Below, piece after piece: positions 8,911-17,469 of a stretch of DNA of 64,000 nucleotides. Source of the DNA: an uncultured Treponema sp. Lineage in GTDB: Bacteria > Spirochaetota > Spirochaetia > Treponematales > Treponemataceae. Where the stretch lies: positions 22,818 through 86,817 of the forward strand of contig CAKUZR010000010.1 of the NCBI GenBank assembly GCA_934718065.1. Direction: 5' to 3'. The translations under genes were made by a program, and so were the position numbers. Under the pieces are notes generated by a model. The model ran no database searches, was not told the DNA's origin, and saw only the letters and a program-made list of their open reading frames with translations. Each line of letters begins with the position of its first letter. Position 1 is the stretch's first letter.

Positions 8911-10465
8911 TTTCTTTAAATCAAAAAAAATCATTTCAGCGGCATTTTTGCTTGGAACATCGTTTTTATTCGCAGAAGAAACGCTTCCTGCGCAGGATTT
9001 TGTTATTATCGAGCCGAAGCACGAATACAATTTGAATCCGCGGACCGCAAATTATTCAGCGGAAGCGCAGATTCTGACCGGACTTTACGAAGGACTTTTT
9101 TCATACGACCCGGTAACGCTTGAGCCGGTTTACGCAATGGCAAAAAGCTACAGAATTTCCCGCGACAAAAAAAGATGGACTTTTGAACTTCGCGACGGAC
9201 TGAAATTCAGCAACGGCGAGGCGATAACCGCAGAAAAAATCCGCGGAAGTTTCATCGAGCTTCTTGCAACGCCGGATGCGCCCTACGCTTCACTTCTGGA
9301 TATTGTCCATGGCGCCGAGGAATTCCGCACAAACCAGGGAAGCGCGGAAAATGTTGAAATTTACGCGTCTGATGAGAACACAATTTCATTCCACCTGAAA
9401 ACACCGGCTTCGCATCTTCCGAAAATTTTGTGCATGCCGAGTTTTTCTGTGACGGCACAGGATTCTTCTGTTTTCAGCGGGCCGTTTTGCCTTGCCGAGC
9501 GGGACGAAAATAAAATCATTCTTGAAAAAAACAAAAATTACTACGACTCCGAAAACACAAAGCTTGAAAAAATAACAATTCTTCTTTCGGATGACGGCGT
9601 TGAAAATGTATTCGCATTCAACACTGGTTCAGCCGACTGGATTTCAGGCTCTTTTGATGAAAAAACTTTGATTTCAAAAGATTCAATTCATCTTAGCGCG
9701 GAATTTGCCACCCAGTATTTTTTCTTCAAGTTTTCAGAAAATTCAGTTTTAAACAATTTGAATTTGCGGCGCGCCTTGCTGGAAGCGGCTCCGTGGGACG
9801 AACTGCGTGCAAACACTTATGTCCAGGCGCAAAGTTTGGTTTATGCGCTGAACGGCTACCCGAAAGTAGAAGGCTACTCGTTCACAGATATGCACGAGGC
9901 GAAAATTCTTATAAAAGAAGCGCGGACGGAACTTTCAATTCCGGAAGATGAAACCATAAAAATCCGGTTTGCAATCACAGACACAGACTACATGAAAAAA
10001 AAGGCCGAGCTTTTAAAAAATGCGTGGGAGCCTCTGGGAATTCAGCTTGAAACAATTCTTTTTCCCGAATACGGATATCTGAACAAAATCGGGGAAACTG
10101 ACGCCGAGCTTTTCAGCTACAACTGGATTGGCGATTTTGCAGATCCGCTTGCTTTTCTGGAACTGTTCCGCGGAAATTCAACAATGAACGTAACCGGCTG
10201 GAACAACAAGGAATTCAACGACCTGCTCGACGAAGCCGCGCTTTACACGGATTCCCGGCACAACGAAATTCTTGCAAAAGCTGAGCAGCTGCTGCTCGAC
10301 AACGCGGTGATTCTTCCGGTTCAGCACCCGGTAAGCGTGAACGTAATAAATCTGGAGGAAGTCGGCGGCTGGGCAATAAACGCATTCGACATTCATCCGC
10401 TGAAATATCTTTTCAAGCGAGAAAACACAGCAACGGAAATTCCGAACATTGCGCTTCTACACTGA
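8900..10465 (+). CDS. Oligopeptide ABC transporter substrate-binding protein (family 5)
   Basis: 521 residues, the usual length. A Sec signal peptide (residues 1-26, ending LFAEE) leads into a family 5 extracellular solute-binding fold. Typical segments are LNPRTANYSAEAQILTGLYE near 34, WTFELRDGLKFSNGEAITAE near 94-113, and the late YNWIGDFADPLAFLELF near 412. It would capture oligopeptides in the periplasm for an Opp/Dpp importer. No lipobox cysteine is present. No permease or ATPase genes are adjacent, so it probably works with a transporter encoded elsewhere. Its 3' end overlaps the convergent YigZ-family gene by 9 bp. Confidence 0.9.
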   Translation: MKFSFFKSKKIISAAFLLGTSFLFAEETLPAQDFVIIEPKHEYNLNPRTANYSAEAQILTGLYEGLFSYDPVTLEPVYAMAKSYRISRDKKRWTFELRDGLKFSNGEAITAEKIRGSFIELLATPDAPYASLLDIVHGAEEFRTNQGSAENVEIYASDENTISFHLKTPASHLPKILCMPSFSVTAQDSSVFSGPFCLAERDENKIILEKNKNYYDSENTKLEKITILLSDDGVENVFAFNTGSADWISGSFDEKTLISKDSIHLSAEFATQYFFFKFSENSVLNNLNLRRALLEAAPWDELRANTYVQAQSLVYALNGYPKVEGYSFTDMHEAKILIKEARTELSIPEDETIKIRFAITDTDYMKKKAELLKNAWEPLGIQLETILFPEYGYLNKIGETDAELFSYNWIGDFADPLAFLELFRGNSTMNVTGWNNKEFNDLLDEAALYTDSRHNEILAKAEQLLLDNAVILPVQHPVSVNVINLEEVGGWAINAFDIHPLKYLFKRENTATEIPNIALLH

Positions 10466-11062
10466 TTCAACAAGAATTCCGCCGTTGGAAATATCCTTTA
10501 TTTTCTGGAAAAACAGGTCAAACTCGTCAGCATTTATTTTTCCAGAAACTTTCACGTCCGCGCCAAAATCTTCTTTCAAATTTGAGATACTAAAAGCCTG
10601 CATAATCCGTTTTATCACCTGATAAGAAGAATAATCCGCCGCAAACAAAAAATTTTTCTTTTCAACATATTCCTCGAACGCAGACAAATTTTCCGCCGCC
10701 TGAAGCGAAAGTTTTGCGCCGTCGCCGTAAGCTTTCACAAGTCCGCCAGTTCCAAGCAAAGTTCCGCCGAACCATCTTGTTATTGTAAGAACAAGATTTG
10801 TGCAGCCGGAGCCTTTCAGAACATCAAGAGCCGGCCGCCCGGCAGTTCCGGAAGGCTCGCCGTCATCGCTCATTCCCAGAATTTCTGCGGAAAGCCCAAG
10901 AACAAAAGCGTGAACAACATGAGTTGCGTCTGAATATTTCGTTTTCTGCGATTTTACAATATTTCTTGCGTCAGACTGATTTTCGCAGGGAAAAAGCTCA
11001 GAAAGAAATTTCGAGCCTTTCACATTAAATTCAGTTTCAACGCGGGCTGTTAGAATTTTCAC
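10457..11062 (-). CDS. YigZ/IMPACT family protein (UPF0029)
   Basis: 201 residues, the usual length. The N-terminal domain has the family signature: KGSKFLSELFPC near 15, SDDGEPSGTAGRPALDVL near 65-82 and TRWFGGTLLGTGGLVKAYGD near 94-113. A smaller C-terminal alpha/beta domain follows. Members are linked to translation or nucleic-acid binding, but the reaction is unknown. It overlaps the upstream topoisomerase gene by 4 bp, so the two form an operon. Confidence 0.92.
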   Translation of the reverse strand: MKILTARVETEFNVKGSKFLSELFPCENQSDARNIVKSQKTKYSDATHVVHAFVLGLSAEILGMSDDGEPSGTAGRPALDVLKGSGCTNLVLTITRWFGGTLLGTGGLVKAYGDGAKLSLQAAENLSAFEEYVEKKNFLFAADYSSYQVIKRIMQAFSISNLKEDFGADVKVSGKINADEFDLFFQKIKDISNGGILVESV

Positions 11063-12975
11063 TTTTTTTCCAGCACAACAGACTGAACTTCTTTTGCGGC
11101 GACACGGACGCCCTGCGCTTTTATGCCTTTTTCCGCAAAATCCGAGGCTTTGAACGTTTCCTTCAAAACTTTCATCTTCGGCTTCTTAACATAGTTCAAC
11201 GTAAACTTGAAATCCTTTCTTGTTTCAACAAAAAGAACTTCCATTCCATCCGGCGCGAAAAAATAATCCCGGTTCATTATGTATCCGCCGACTTTGCAGC
11301 GTTTTGCATAAACAAACTGCGTTTCAGGATCACGGTAAATGACGGTGAACAGGATTTTTCCAAGATTTTCCTTGTCCGCGAAGCCGCAATAACGGAGTTC
11401 CGGACCGACAAAAACCTTTGAAGGCGCTTCTGTAACCGTATAAATTCCGCTTTTCCGCACATAGATTATACGGTCGAACGGCGTGATTTTCATAATTTCC
11501 TCGCCGCCGGAAACAGACGTTCCCAAATAACCGGAATCCGCATTGTATTTCAGCGGAGTATCCCTTCGGACAACAGATTTCACGTCCACAGTTTTTATAT
11601 TTGTAACAGTTGTGCGCCGCTTTATGTTTTCAGATCCGAGTTTTGCTTCAATTCCGTCCAGATAGCTGACCGCATAATCAACGAGATGCTTTAAAAGCCT
11701 GTTGATTTCCTTGATTCTTGCGTTGATTGCCTGAACTTCTTTCCGGTTTTTGTTTATGTCGTACAGCGAAATGCGGCGGATTGGAATTTTCAGAAGATGA
11801 TCAACATCCTCATCCGTAACTTCACGCAGAAGCTCTTCCTTGAACGGAACAAAACCTTTTTTCACAGCCTTGAAAACCGCGTCTTCAGTTTTCATCTGCT
11901 CGATTTCCTTGTAAATCCGCTCCTCAATAAAAATCCGCTCAAGCGTTCTAAGATGAAGTTTTTCCAGAAGCTGCTGTTTTTCATACTCAAGCTCTTCTTT
12001 CAAAACCCGCACAAGCTGCTTCGCGTGGAATTTTATGACTTCAGTAACCGTCATCTGAACCGGCATATTGTCTTTTATCACAAGAAGATTGCAGTACACC
12101 GTTTTTTCACAGTCGGTGAACGCATAAAGCGAATCCACAACATCTTTAGCATACACACCGCGCGGAAGCTTTATTTCAATGCTTACAGACTGCGCTGTAA
12201 AATCATTTATCGATGCGATTTTGACTTTTCCGTTTTTCGCGGCTTTTTCAATTGATTCAATGAGCGATTCAGTTGTTGAGCCGTACGGCAGTTCTGTGAT
12301 TACAATTTTTTTCTCGTCTGAAGCGTCAATTTTCGCGCGCGTTATAAGTTTTCCAAGCCCGTCCTTGTATTCTGAACAGTCAATAAGCCCGCCCGTCTGA
12401 AAATCAGGAAAAAGCTGGAATTCCTCGCCGCGAAGACATTTTTTTTCAGCCTCAATGACTTCATGGACATTGTGGCTCATAATCTGGGTGCTCATTCCAA
12501 CCGCAATTCCTTCCGCGCCTGTAATAAGAACGACCGGAAGCTTCGCCTGGAACATCACAGGCTCTTTGTTACGCCCGTCATAGCTGTCAACATATTCAGT
12601 TATTGCAGGATTTGTAACAAGAACATCTTTTGTAATCTGGCGGATTCTACATTCAATATAACGCGGAGCCGCCGCCGGATGACCTGTGAAAATATTTCCG
12701 TAGTTTCCCTGCTTGTCAATAAAAAGCTCTTTGTTCGCAAGATTGACCAGCGCCGTATAAATAGAAGCGTCTCCGTGCGGATGAAATTTCATGCAGTCGC
12801 CAACAACTCCGGCAACCTTGTGAAACCGTCCGTCATCTGTAACCAGAAGAGTATGAAGAATTCTACGCTGAACCGGCTTCAGACCGTCAACAAGCTCTGG
12901 AATCGCCCTGTCCCGAATAACATAGCTTGCGTACTGAATAAAATTCTGATCAAAAAGATTTTTTACGTATGCCAT
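11059..12975 (-). CDS. parC: DNA topoisomerase IV subunit A (ParC type)
   Basis: 638 residues. Type IIA topoisomerase A subunit that cuts and rejoins DNA during chromosome decatenation. The winged-helix breakage domain holds the catalytic tyrosine Y106 in AAPRYIECR, after LVDGLKPVQRRIL (28-40) and HPHGDASIY (65-73). The tower, coiled-coil gate and a short C-terminal domain follow. It is shorter than E. coli ParC (752), mostly because the C-terminal domain is reduced, and it has no GyrA-box. No parE gene is next to it in this window. GyrA is the alternative, but the short C-terminal region argues for ParC. Confidence 0.88.
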   Translation of the reverse strand: MAYVKNLFDQNFIQYASYVIRDRAIPELVDGLKPVQRRILHTLLVTDDGRFHKVAGVVGDCMKFHPHGDASIYTALVNLANKELFIDKQGNYGNIFTGHPAAAPRYIECRIRQITKDVLVTNPAITEYVDSYDGRNKEPVMFQAKLPVVLITGAEGIAVGMSTQIMSHNVHEVIEAEKKCLRGEEFQLFPDFQTGGLIDCSEYKDGLGKLITRAKIDASDEKKIVITELPYGSTTESLIESIEKAAKNGKVKIASINDFTAQSVSIEIKLPRGVYAKDVVDSLYAFTDCEKTVYCNLLVIKDNMPVQMTVTEVIKFHAKQLVRVLKEELEYEKQQLLEKLHLRTLERIFIEERIYKEIEQMKTEDAVFKAVKKGFVPFKEELLREVTDEDVDHLLKIPIRRISLYDINKNRKEVQAINARIKEINRLLKHLVDYAVSYLDGIEAKLGSENIKRRTTVTNIKTVDVKSVVRRDTPLKYNADSGYLGTSVSGGEEIMKITPFDRIIYVRKSGIYTVTEAPSKVFVGPELRYCGFADKENLGKILFTVIYRDPETQFVYAKRCKVGGYIMNRDYFFAPDGMEVLFVETRKDFKFTLNYVKKPKMKVLKETFKASDFAEKGIKAQGVRVAAKEVQSVVLEKK

Positions 12976-12995
12976 TTTCCCACCCAGAATGAAAC

Positions 12996-13850
12996 CTAAT
13001 TTCCGTTTTCCATTATTGAATTGACAAAAATATCCGGAGTAATTATTTCACCGCCGTTTTTAATCCGCAGTTTGTTCAGATAAATATCAAAATGAATATG
13101 TTCCGCCATCAAATTAACAAGAAGACGGTTGTCGCTGCGAACGCCAAGAAAATCCTTGTCCTCCGCGGAAAGCACCGAACGCAGATTTATGTCGTTTTTC
13201 ACAATTTCCTTGTAAGTGAAAAATTCATTCCTGTCGTTGCTGCAAAGAATGCATGAATTATTGTCAACAACCATGATGAAGCGTTTTTCAGATGAATTTG
13301 AAGAATTCACATCGTTGCTGTAAAATTCAACATCCAGATTGTAAAGCTCAAGATTCAGCCAGCTGAACATAATAATTCTGACACCGCGCTTTTTCGCCTC
13401 ATTCAAATTTTCAACAAGCGGCTTCAAATCCATTGAAGAATTAATCAGAATTTCCTTTGAAGCAAGGTCAATCATCGACTTGATTTCATCAATAAGATTC
13501 TGAAGTCCCTGGATATTGCAGAAGAAATTTGAAGCCCGCCGCTTCATCGAAAGCTTTTCCAGCATATTTTTCGCGGCTTCAGCATTTCTTTTGTATTTTG
13601 AAGTAATTTTATCAATCAGATGAACAGGCTCAATCACCGCATACTCGCTAGTCTGCCCCGGAATAGAAACAATTGCGCCCTTGTCAAGAAGATTTTCCAG
13701 CGCCGCGTAAACCGACGACCTTGAAGTTCCCAGAGCCTTCGCAATCTGATAGCCATTCATTTTCTCTTCCGAAACCATCGTGCAATAAACTTTAGCTTCA
13801 GTCTGAGAAAATCCCAGCTGAACGAGGCATTCTACTGTAGCGATATCCAT
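12996..13850 (-). CDS. TrmB-family transcriptional regulator
   Basis: 284 residues. An N-terminal winged helix (residues 1-75: LGFSQTEAKVYCTMV, then GYQIAKALGTSRSSVYAALE) matches TrmB-type regulators. A short coiled coil (90-105) and a phospholipase-D-like effector domain follow (near 110-230, with MIDLASKEILINSSMD and KKRGVRIIMFSW). These proteins bind sugars or other small ligands and control transport or central metabolism. The ligand here is unknown. It lies 20 bp upstream of parC on the same strand and has its own strong promoter. Confidence 0.88.
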   Translation of the reverse strand: MDIATVECLVQLGFSQTEAKVYCTMVSEEKMNGYQIAKALGTSRSSVYAALENLLDKGAIVSIPGQTSEYAVIEPVHLIDKITSKYKRNAEAAKNMLEKLSMKRRASNFFCNIQGLQNLIDEIKSMIDLASKEILINSSMDLKPLVENLNEAKKRGVRIIMFSWLNLELYNLDVEFYSNDVNSSNSSEKRFIMVVDNNSCILCSNDRNEFFTYKEIVKNDINLRSVLSAEDKDFLGVRSDNRLLVNLMAEHIHFDIYLNKLRIKNGGEIITPDIFVNSIMENGN

Positions 13851-13879
13851 AAATTAAATCAAACCTTTATCTTTACAAA

Positions 13880-13908
13880 ATTATAGCATTTCTTTTATTA
13901 TTTCTCAA
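13880..13908 (-). promoter_or_regulatory. Promoter of the TrmB-family gene, with palindrome over -35
   Basis: On the minus strand TTGAGA (13908-13903), a 17 bp spacer and TATAAT (13885-13880). The palindrome TCAAGA-CTA-TCTTGA (13905-13919) overlaps the -35 box and is a possible operator, although it also encodes the last residues of the leucine-rich-repeat gene upstream. Confidence 0.65.
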
Positions 13909-15877
13909 GACTATCTTGAATAATAAGTTTCAGCGGCTTAAAATCCGGGTTTCTGGAATTCTTAATTTCCTGAAGAATATCTTCCTTCGCAAGAGAAATT
14001 CCAACATATCCGCAGAAAGCAACTGTCCGGTCGGAAATATCGTAAAGGTTCGCGCCGTCGCAAGCCACCACAACATCCTTGTCCGCGATAAAATCCATGA
14101 ACTGCGCCCTGAATTTCTCGTTGTCAAGCCGCGTGTTGAAAAAATAATATATGCAAGTGAATTTGTGGATTTTCGCCAGACGCGTGCAACATTCCTGAAG
14201 CTTCAAAGAAAATTTTTCGCCAAGCGGAGTTGAAACCAGATTTTCTGCAAACACAAAAAGCGTTCGCGGCTGGCCTTCGATTTCAGTATTCTGCTGAAGG
14301 ATTTTCTGAGTTTCAAAAACAAGATTCTGCATAAAAGCCGCTTCGCTCTGCGCCTCCTGCTTGCTTTCAGCGGCTGCCGCGACTTCTTCTTCCGGAGATT
14401 TTCCAGCTTGTTCAGCCGGATTTTCATTTTCTTCCGGCAAAACCGCGCTTTCTACCGCAAAAGCAGCCGGTTCAACAGGATTTTCTGTTTCTTCTGCTGG
14501 AACAATGTTTTCTTCCTGTGAAACAACAGTTTCATCCAGTGAAACAACATTTTCTCCCGCTGAAACAACAGTTTCCTCCTGTGAAACTGACGGCAATTCT
14601 TCCTGCAGCGCAACTTCTTCCGCTTGCTCCGCTGTTTTTTCAGTTTCCGCAGAATCTTCAAAATCGCCGTCCAAAAGCGAATCCAGCGAAGGCTCGGAAT
14701 CTTCGTCCGCAGAATCCGTTGAAACTGGCTCAGCCGGCGCAATCTCAGCAGCCGCATTTTCCGGAATTTCAGAGTTTTCAGTTTCCGGCTCGATAATTTT
14801 GTTCGCGGCAATTTCTTCATCCGTTGCAACAGGAATATCATTTATAGAAAAATCCCCGACATTCTGCGCAAGAATTTCCTTCAGCTTTGATTCCATGTCA
14901 TTTTCAGGCGGCTCCGGAGTTTCTTCCTCCATCTTAGAAGGTTTCAGACAGCCAGAATCAATCTCCTCATCTGAAGCCTGGGGAATATCCGCCAAAGAAA
15001 AATCCCCATCGTCGTACATTTTGTTCTGCCCCAAAATTTCTGAAAGTCTGCTGTCTACCGCAGCGTTTCCATTTGAATTTTCGTTTTCGGAATTAAAAAT
15101 ATTTGTGTCATCCATAGTTTCGTCTTCGTTTTCATCAAAAGTAATAATTGAATTTTCGGTGTCCGGCTCCTTGAAGCCCGGCAAACTATCTGAAGATTTG
15201 TTTTCAAGAGCGAGAATCTGTTTTTTTTCGCCGTCAACAATTTCGTAAAGCACAGAATTTTCCTCGTCAGTCTTGAACAAAGAATTCTCATCGCTGATCC
15301 GGATGTGCTTCAGTTTCGGACAGTTTAAAATCCAGTCTTTTTCAAGAATTTCAAGTTTCGCAGGAAGCACAATCGTTTCAAGGTTTTCACAGTTTGCAAC
15401 CGCGCCGGAACAAATTTTCGTAACGCTGTCCGGAATTATCAAGGATTTTATCGAAGCGCAGGAATCAAAAACGCTTTCCGGCAAAGTTTTTATTCCGGAA
15501 CGGAACGGAATTTCTTCAAGAGACGAGCAGCCGGCAAAAAGTCCTTCTGAAAAATCCTGAACCTCAAGCGGCATTTCAACTTTTTTCAAGGATTTGCATC
15601 CGCAGAAAAGAAACGGCGGAAGAATTTTCAAAAAAGCTGGAAGCCTCGCCGACTCAAGCTCTGTGCTGTTGCAAAAAAGATTCGCGCCCAAATAAGTCAC
15701 TGAATCTGGAATAAAAATTTCTTTCAAGTCGCAGCATGAAAAAGATTCCTCTTCAATTGAAGCCGCTCCGTTTGGAACAGTTCCAGTAAATTCCTTTGAA
15801 TCAGAATCTATTCCCACAACAACTTTAAAGTCGTCTGTATAAATCAATCCATTTTTTTTGAAAGTCAATTTTTCCAT
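13898..15877 (-). CDS. BspA-type leucine-rich-repeat protein with acidic linker
   Basis: 659 residues with no signal peptide. Residues 1-200 hold about six LRR_5 (BspA-type) units, such as LKEIFIPDSVTYLGANLF and LIIPDSVTKICSGAVANCEN. Residues 240-520 are highly acidic and low in complexity. They include a duplicated motif of the form EILxQN...GDFSxxDIPxAxDEEI (279-306 and 333-356) and four 7-residue repeats. Residues about 525-659 form a compact C-terminal domain (LFVFAENLVSTPLGEKF; DKDVVVACDGANLYDISD) that I do not recognise. The gene has a leaderless-type promoter. Surface LRR proteins are common in treponemes, but the lack of a signal suggests a cytoplasmic scaffold. Confidence 0.8.
   Translation of the reverse strand: MEKLTFKKNGLIYTDDFKVVVGIDSDSKEFTGTVPNGAASIEEESFSCCDLKEIFIPDSVTYLGANLFCNSTELESARLPAFLKILPPFLFCGCKSLKKVEMPLEVQDFSEGLFAGCSSLEEIPFRSGIKTLPESVFDSCASIKSLIIPDSVTKICSGAVANCENLETIVLPAKLEILEKDWILNCPKLKHIRISDENSLFKTDEENSVLYEIVDGEKKQILALENKSSDSLPGFKEPDTENSIITFDENEDETMDDTNIFNSENENSNGNAAVDSRLSEILGQNKMYDDGDFSLADIPQASDEEIDSGCLKPSKMEEETPEPPENDMESKLKEILAQNVGDFSINDIPVATDEEIAANKIIEPETENSEIPENAAAEIAPAEPVSTDSADEDSEPSLDSLLDGDFEDSAETEKTAEQAEEVALQEELPSVSQEETVVSAGENVVSLDETVVSQEENIVPAEETENPVEPAAFAVESAVLPEENENPAEQAGKSPEEEVAAAAESKQEAQSEAAFMQNLVFETQKILQQNTEIEGQPRTLFVFAENLVSTPLGEKFSLKLQECCTRLAKIHKFTCIYYFFNTRLDNEKFRAQFMDFIADKDVVVACDGANLYDISDRTVAFCGYVGISLAKEDILQEIKNSRNPDFKPLKLIIQDSLEK
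14500..14583 (-). repeat. Four tandem 21 bp units inside the LRR gene
   Basis: Four consecutive 21 bp units on the plus strand, each close to AAACAACAGTTTCATCCAGTG, encode a 7-residue repeat of the type ETVVSxE/ENVVSxD. Copy number can change in frame. Confidence 0.85.
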
Positions 15878-15883
15878 ACGATA

Positions 15884-15912
15884 ATTTTATTCCAGAAATC
15901 AAGTGTTTGCAA
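15884..15912 (-). promoter_or_regulatory. Promoter of the LRR gene, predicted leaderless
   Basis: Minus strand TTGCAA (15912-15907), a 17 bp spacer and TAAAAT (15889-15884), then six bases to the ATG at 15877. No Shine-Dalgarno site is present. Confidence 0.6.
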
Positions 15913-15925
15913 CTTTTCAATTGCT

Positions 15926-16483
15926 TTATTTCAGTGAAAGCCCGATTTTAAATGCGTCGGCAACAGCATCGCCCAGGCGGATATATTTGTGGTTCACGCC
16001 GTCATAAGTGATTGGATCAAGCTTTTTCACGTCAATTTTTCCGTCTGAAAGAACTGATTCATCAGCCGCGACATTTACAATTTCACCGAGCAGCCGGCAG
16101 CCTTCCACGTCGTAGCTGATTGTCTTGCATTCAAGGACCATCGGAAGCTCTTCAACAACAGGCGCGTTGACTTTCTGGCTTTTTACAAAATGAAAACCGG
16201 ATTTCTTTATTTTTTCCGGCTCGTTGTTCGCGGAAACAACTCCAACGTAATCGCAGGCCGCTACAGTTTTCGCAGTTGCCATGCTCACAGTAAAATCGCT
16301 TCCAGCCTGAATATTTTTCACAGTTTTGTGGTCCGGGCTAAGACAGATATTTATTTTTGTATCGTCCGCAATTCCGCCCCAGGCAGCATTCATCAAATCA
16401 GGACTGCCGTTTTCATCGTAAGTGGCAATCATCAGAACCGGCATAGGATAAAGCATAGGCTTAGCGCCAAAATCTTTTCTCAT
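15926..16483 (-). CDS. Flavin reductase family protein (flavoredoxin-like)
   Basis: 185 residues. FMN-binding split-barrel protein that transfers electrons between NAD(P)H or iron-sulphur donors and flavin. The family signature is visible in PMPVLMIATYDENGSPDLMN near 14-33, AWGGIADDTKINICLSP near 34-50 and GSDFTVSMAT near 61-70. AGGAG precedes the ATG. It is divergent from the short-chain dehydrogenase gene; the 61 bp between them hold -10 boxes for both directions. The physiological partner is unknown. Confidence 0.9.
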   Translation of the reverse strand: MRKDFGAKPMLYPMPVLMIATYDENGSPDLMNAAWGGIADDTKINICLSPDHKTVKNIQAGSDFTVSMATAKTVAACDYVGVVSANNEPEKIKKSGFHFVKSQKVNAPVVEELPMVLECKTISYDVEGCRLLGEIVNVAADESVLSDGKIDVKKLDPITYDGVNHKYIRLGDAVADAFKIGLSLK

Positions 16484-16514
16484 ACAAAACTCCTAGAAAT
16501 ATTATTTTTACGCT

Positions 16515-16520
16515 ATTATA
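16515..16520 (-). promoter_or_regulatory. Putative -10 box of the flavin reductase gene
   Basis: TATAAT on the minus strand about 31 bases before the start, upstream of an AGGAG ribosome-binding site. The -35 is weak. Confidence 0.4.
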
Positions 16521-16532
16521 GCACAAATATGA

Positions 16533-16538
16533 TATAAT
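16533..16538 (+). promoter_or_regulatory. -10 box of the short-chain dehydrogenase gene, leaderless type
   Basis: A perfect TATAAT lies six bases before the ATG at 16545, with no Shine-Dalgarno site between. No good -35 was seen. Confidence 0.5.
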
Positions 16539-16544
16539 TTTCTC

Positions 16545-17354
16545 ATGAAAAAAATCGCAATTGTCACAGGCGCTTCAAGCGGAATGGGAAAAGATTTCGC
16601 GCTTCAAATTTCAAAAGATTACCAGTATCTTTGCATTGATGAAATCTGGCTTGTTGCGCGCAGAATAGAAAAGCTGAATGAACTTGCAGAGGAAATTAAA
16701 AAAATTGAGGGCGCTCCAGAAGCCCGCGCAATTGAGCTGGATATTTCCGGAACGGACGGGGCAAAAAAATTCAATTCGCTTCTTGAGCAGGAAAAAACTC
16801 TCGGCGACTTTGAAATCACTGTGCTTGTAAACAATGCGGGCTTCGGAACATACGGGCCTTTCGCGGAAACTCCTGTTGAAAAAGAAATGCAGATGGTTGA
16901 AACAAACTGCACCGCCCTTGCAGGAATAACAGGATATTCTCTTCCATATATGAATGAAAATTCCTACATAATCAACACGGCGAGCATGGCGGCTTTTGCG
17001 CCTCTAGGAAATTTCGCGGTTTACGGCGCAACAAAATCCTTCGTTCTTAGCTTCAGCCTTGCGCTTGCGGCGGAACTAAAACCGCGCGGAATACACGTTT
17101 GCGCGCTCTGCCCAGGCTCTGTGAGCACAGAATTCGCAAATGTGGCTTCAAACGGAGCAAGAAAAGAAGTTCTGCACGGAATTTCTTCTGAAAAAACCGT
17201 CCGCCACTGCCTTAAAAAAGCGTTTTCCGGAAAAAGAACCGCAATAATGCGCCTCAAATGGAAATTCCAGGCGTTCGGAAGCAAATTCGCGGATTCCTAC
17301 GCGGTCGCAAGCTTCACTTTCAAGCACGCAAAACGCCCGTACAAAAAAGACTGA
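16545..17354 (+). CDS. Short-chain dehydrogenase/reductase (SDR)
   Basis: 269 residues. NAD(P)-dependent oxidoreductase with a Rossmann fold: the nucleotide-binding TGASSGMG at 8-15, the NNAG motif near 93-96 and the catalytic YxxxK as Y160 and K164 in AVYGATKS, with a serine (NTAS) upstream. It belongs to the classical SDR class related to DltE/YqjQ-type proteins. The substrate cannot be told. The gene is probably transcribed alone, since leuS has its own promoter. Confidence 0.92.
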   Translation: MKKIAIVTGASSGMGKDFALQISKDYQYLCIDEIWLVARRIEKLNELAEEIKKIEGAPEARAIELDISGTDGAKKFNSLLEQEKTLGDFEITVLVNNAGFGTYGPFAETPVEKEMQMVETNCTALAGITGYSLPYMNENSYIINTASMAAFAPLGNFAVYGATKSFVLSFSLALAAELKPRGIHVCALCPGSVSTEFANVASNGARKEVLHGISSEKTVRHCLKKAFSGKRTAIMRLKWKFQAFGSKFADSYAVASFTFKHAKRPYKKD

Positions 17355-17384
17355 AACCAGAATCCGCACCAATTTTTACTTCAT

Positions 17385-17413
17385 TGTAACAAGCAGAAAA
17401 ATTTATTATAATA
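17385..17413 (+). promoter_or_regulatory. leuS promoter
   Basis: TTGTAA (17385-17390), a 17 bp spacer and a perfect TATAAT (17408-17413), about 50 bases before the start, with AAGAGG ahead of the ATG. No T-box leader is apparent. Confidence 0.7.
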
Positions 17414-17469
17414 GAAAATATTTCACTTGCAGACAAAACGCGGATTCACCGCTATAAAGAGGTCATAGA

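Noticed and set aside
14361..15248. 295-residue open frame opposite the LRR gene, rich in Ser
   Set aside because: It is antisense to the acidic low-complexity region; Glu codons (GAA) read as TTC/Ser-type codons in reverse. No ribosome-binding site or homology.
17414..17469. T-box leader upstream of leuS
   Set aside because: The leader is only about 50 nt and has no T-box consensus or antiterminator.
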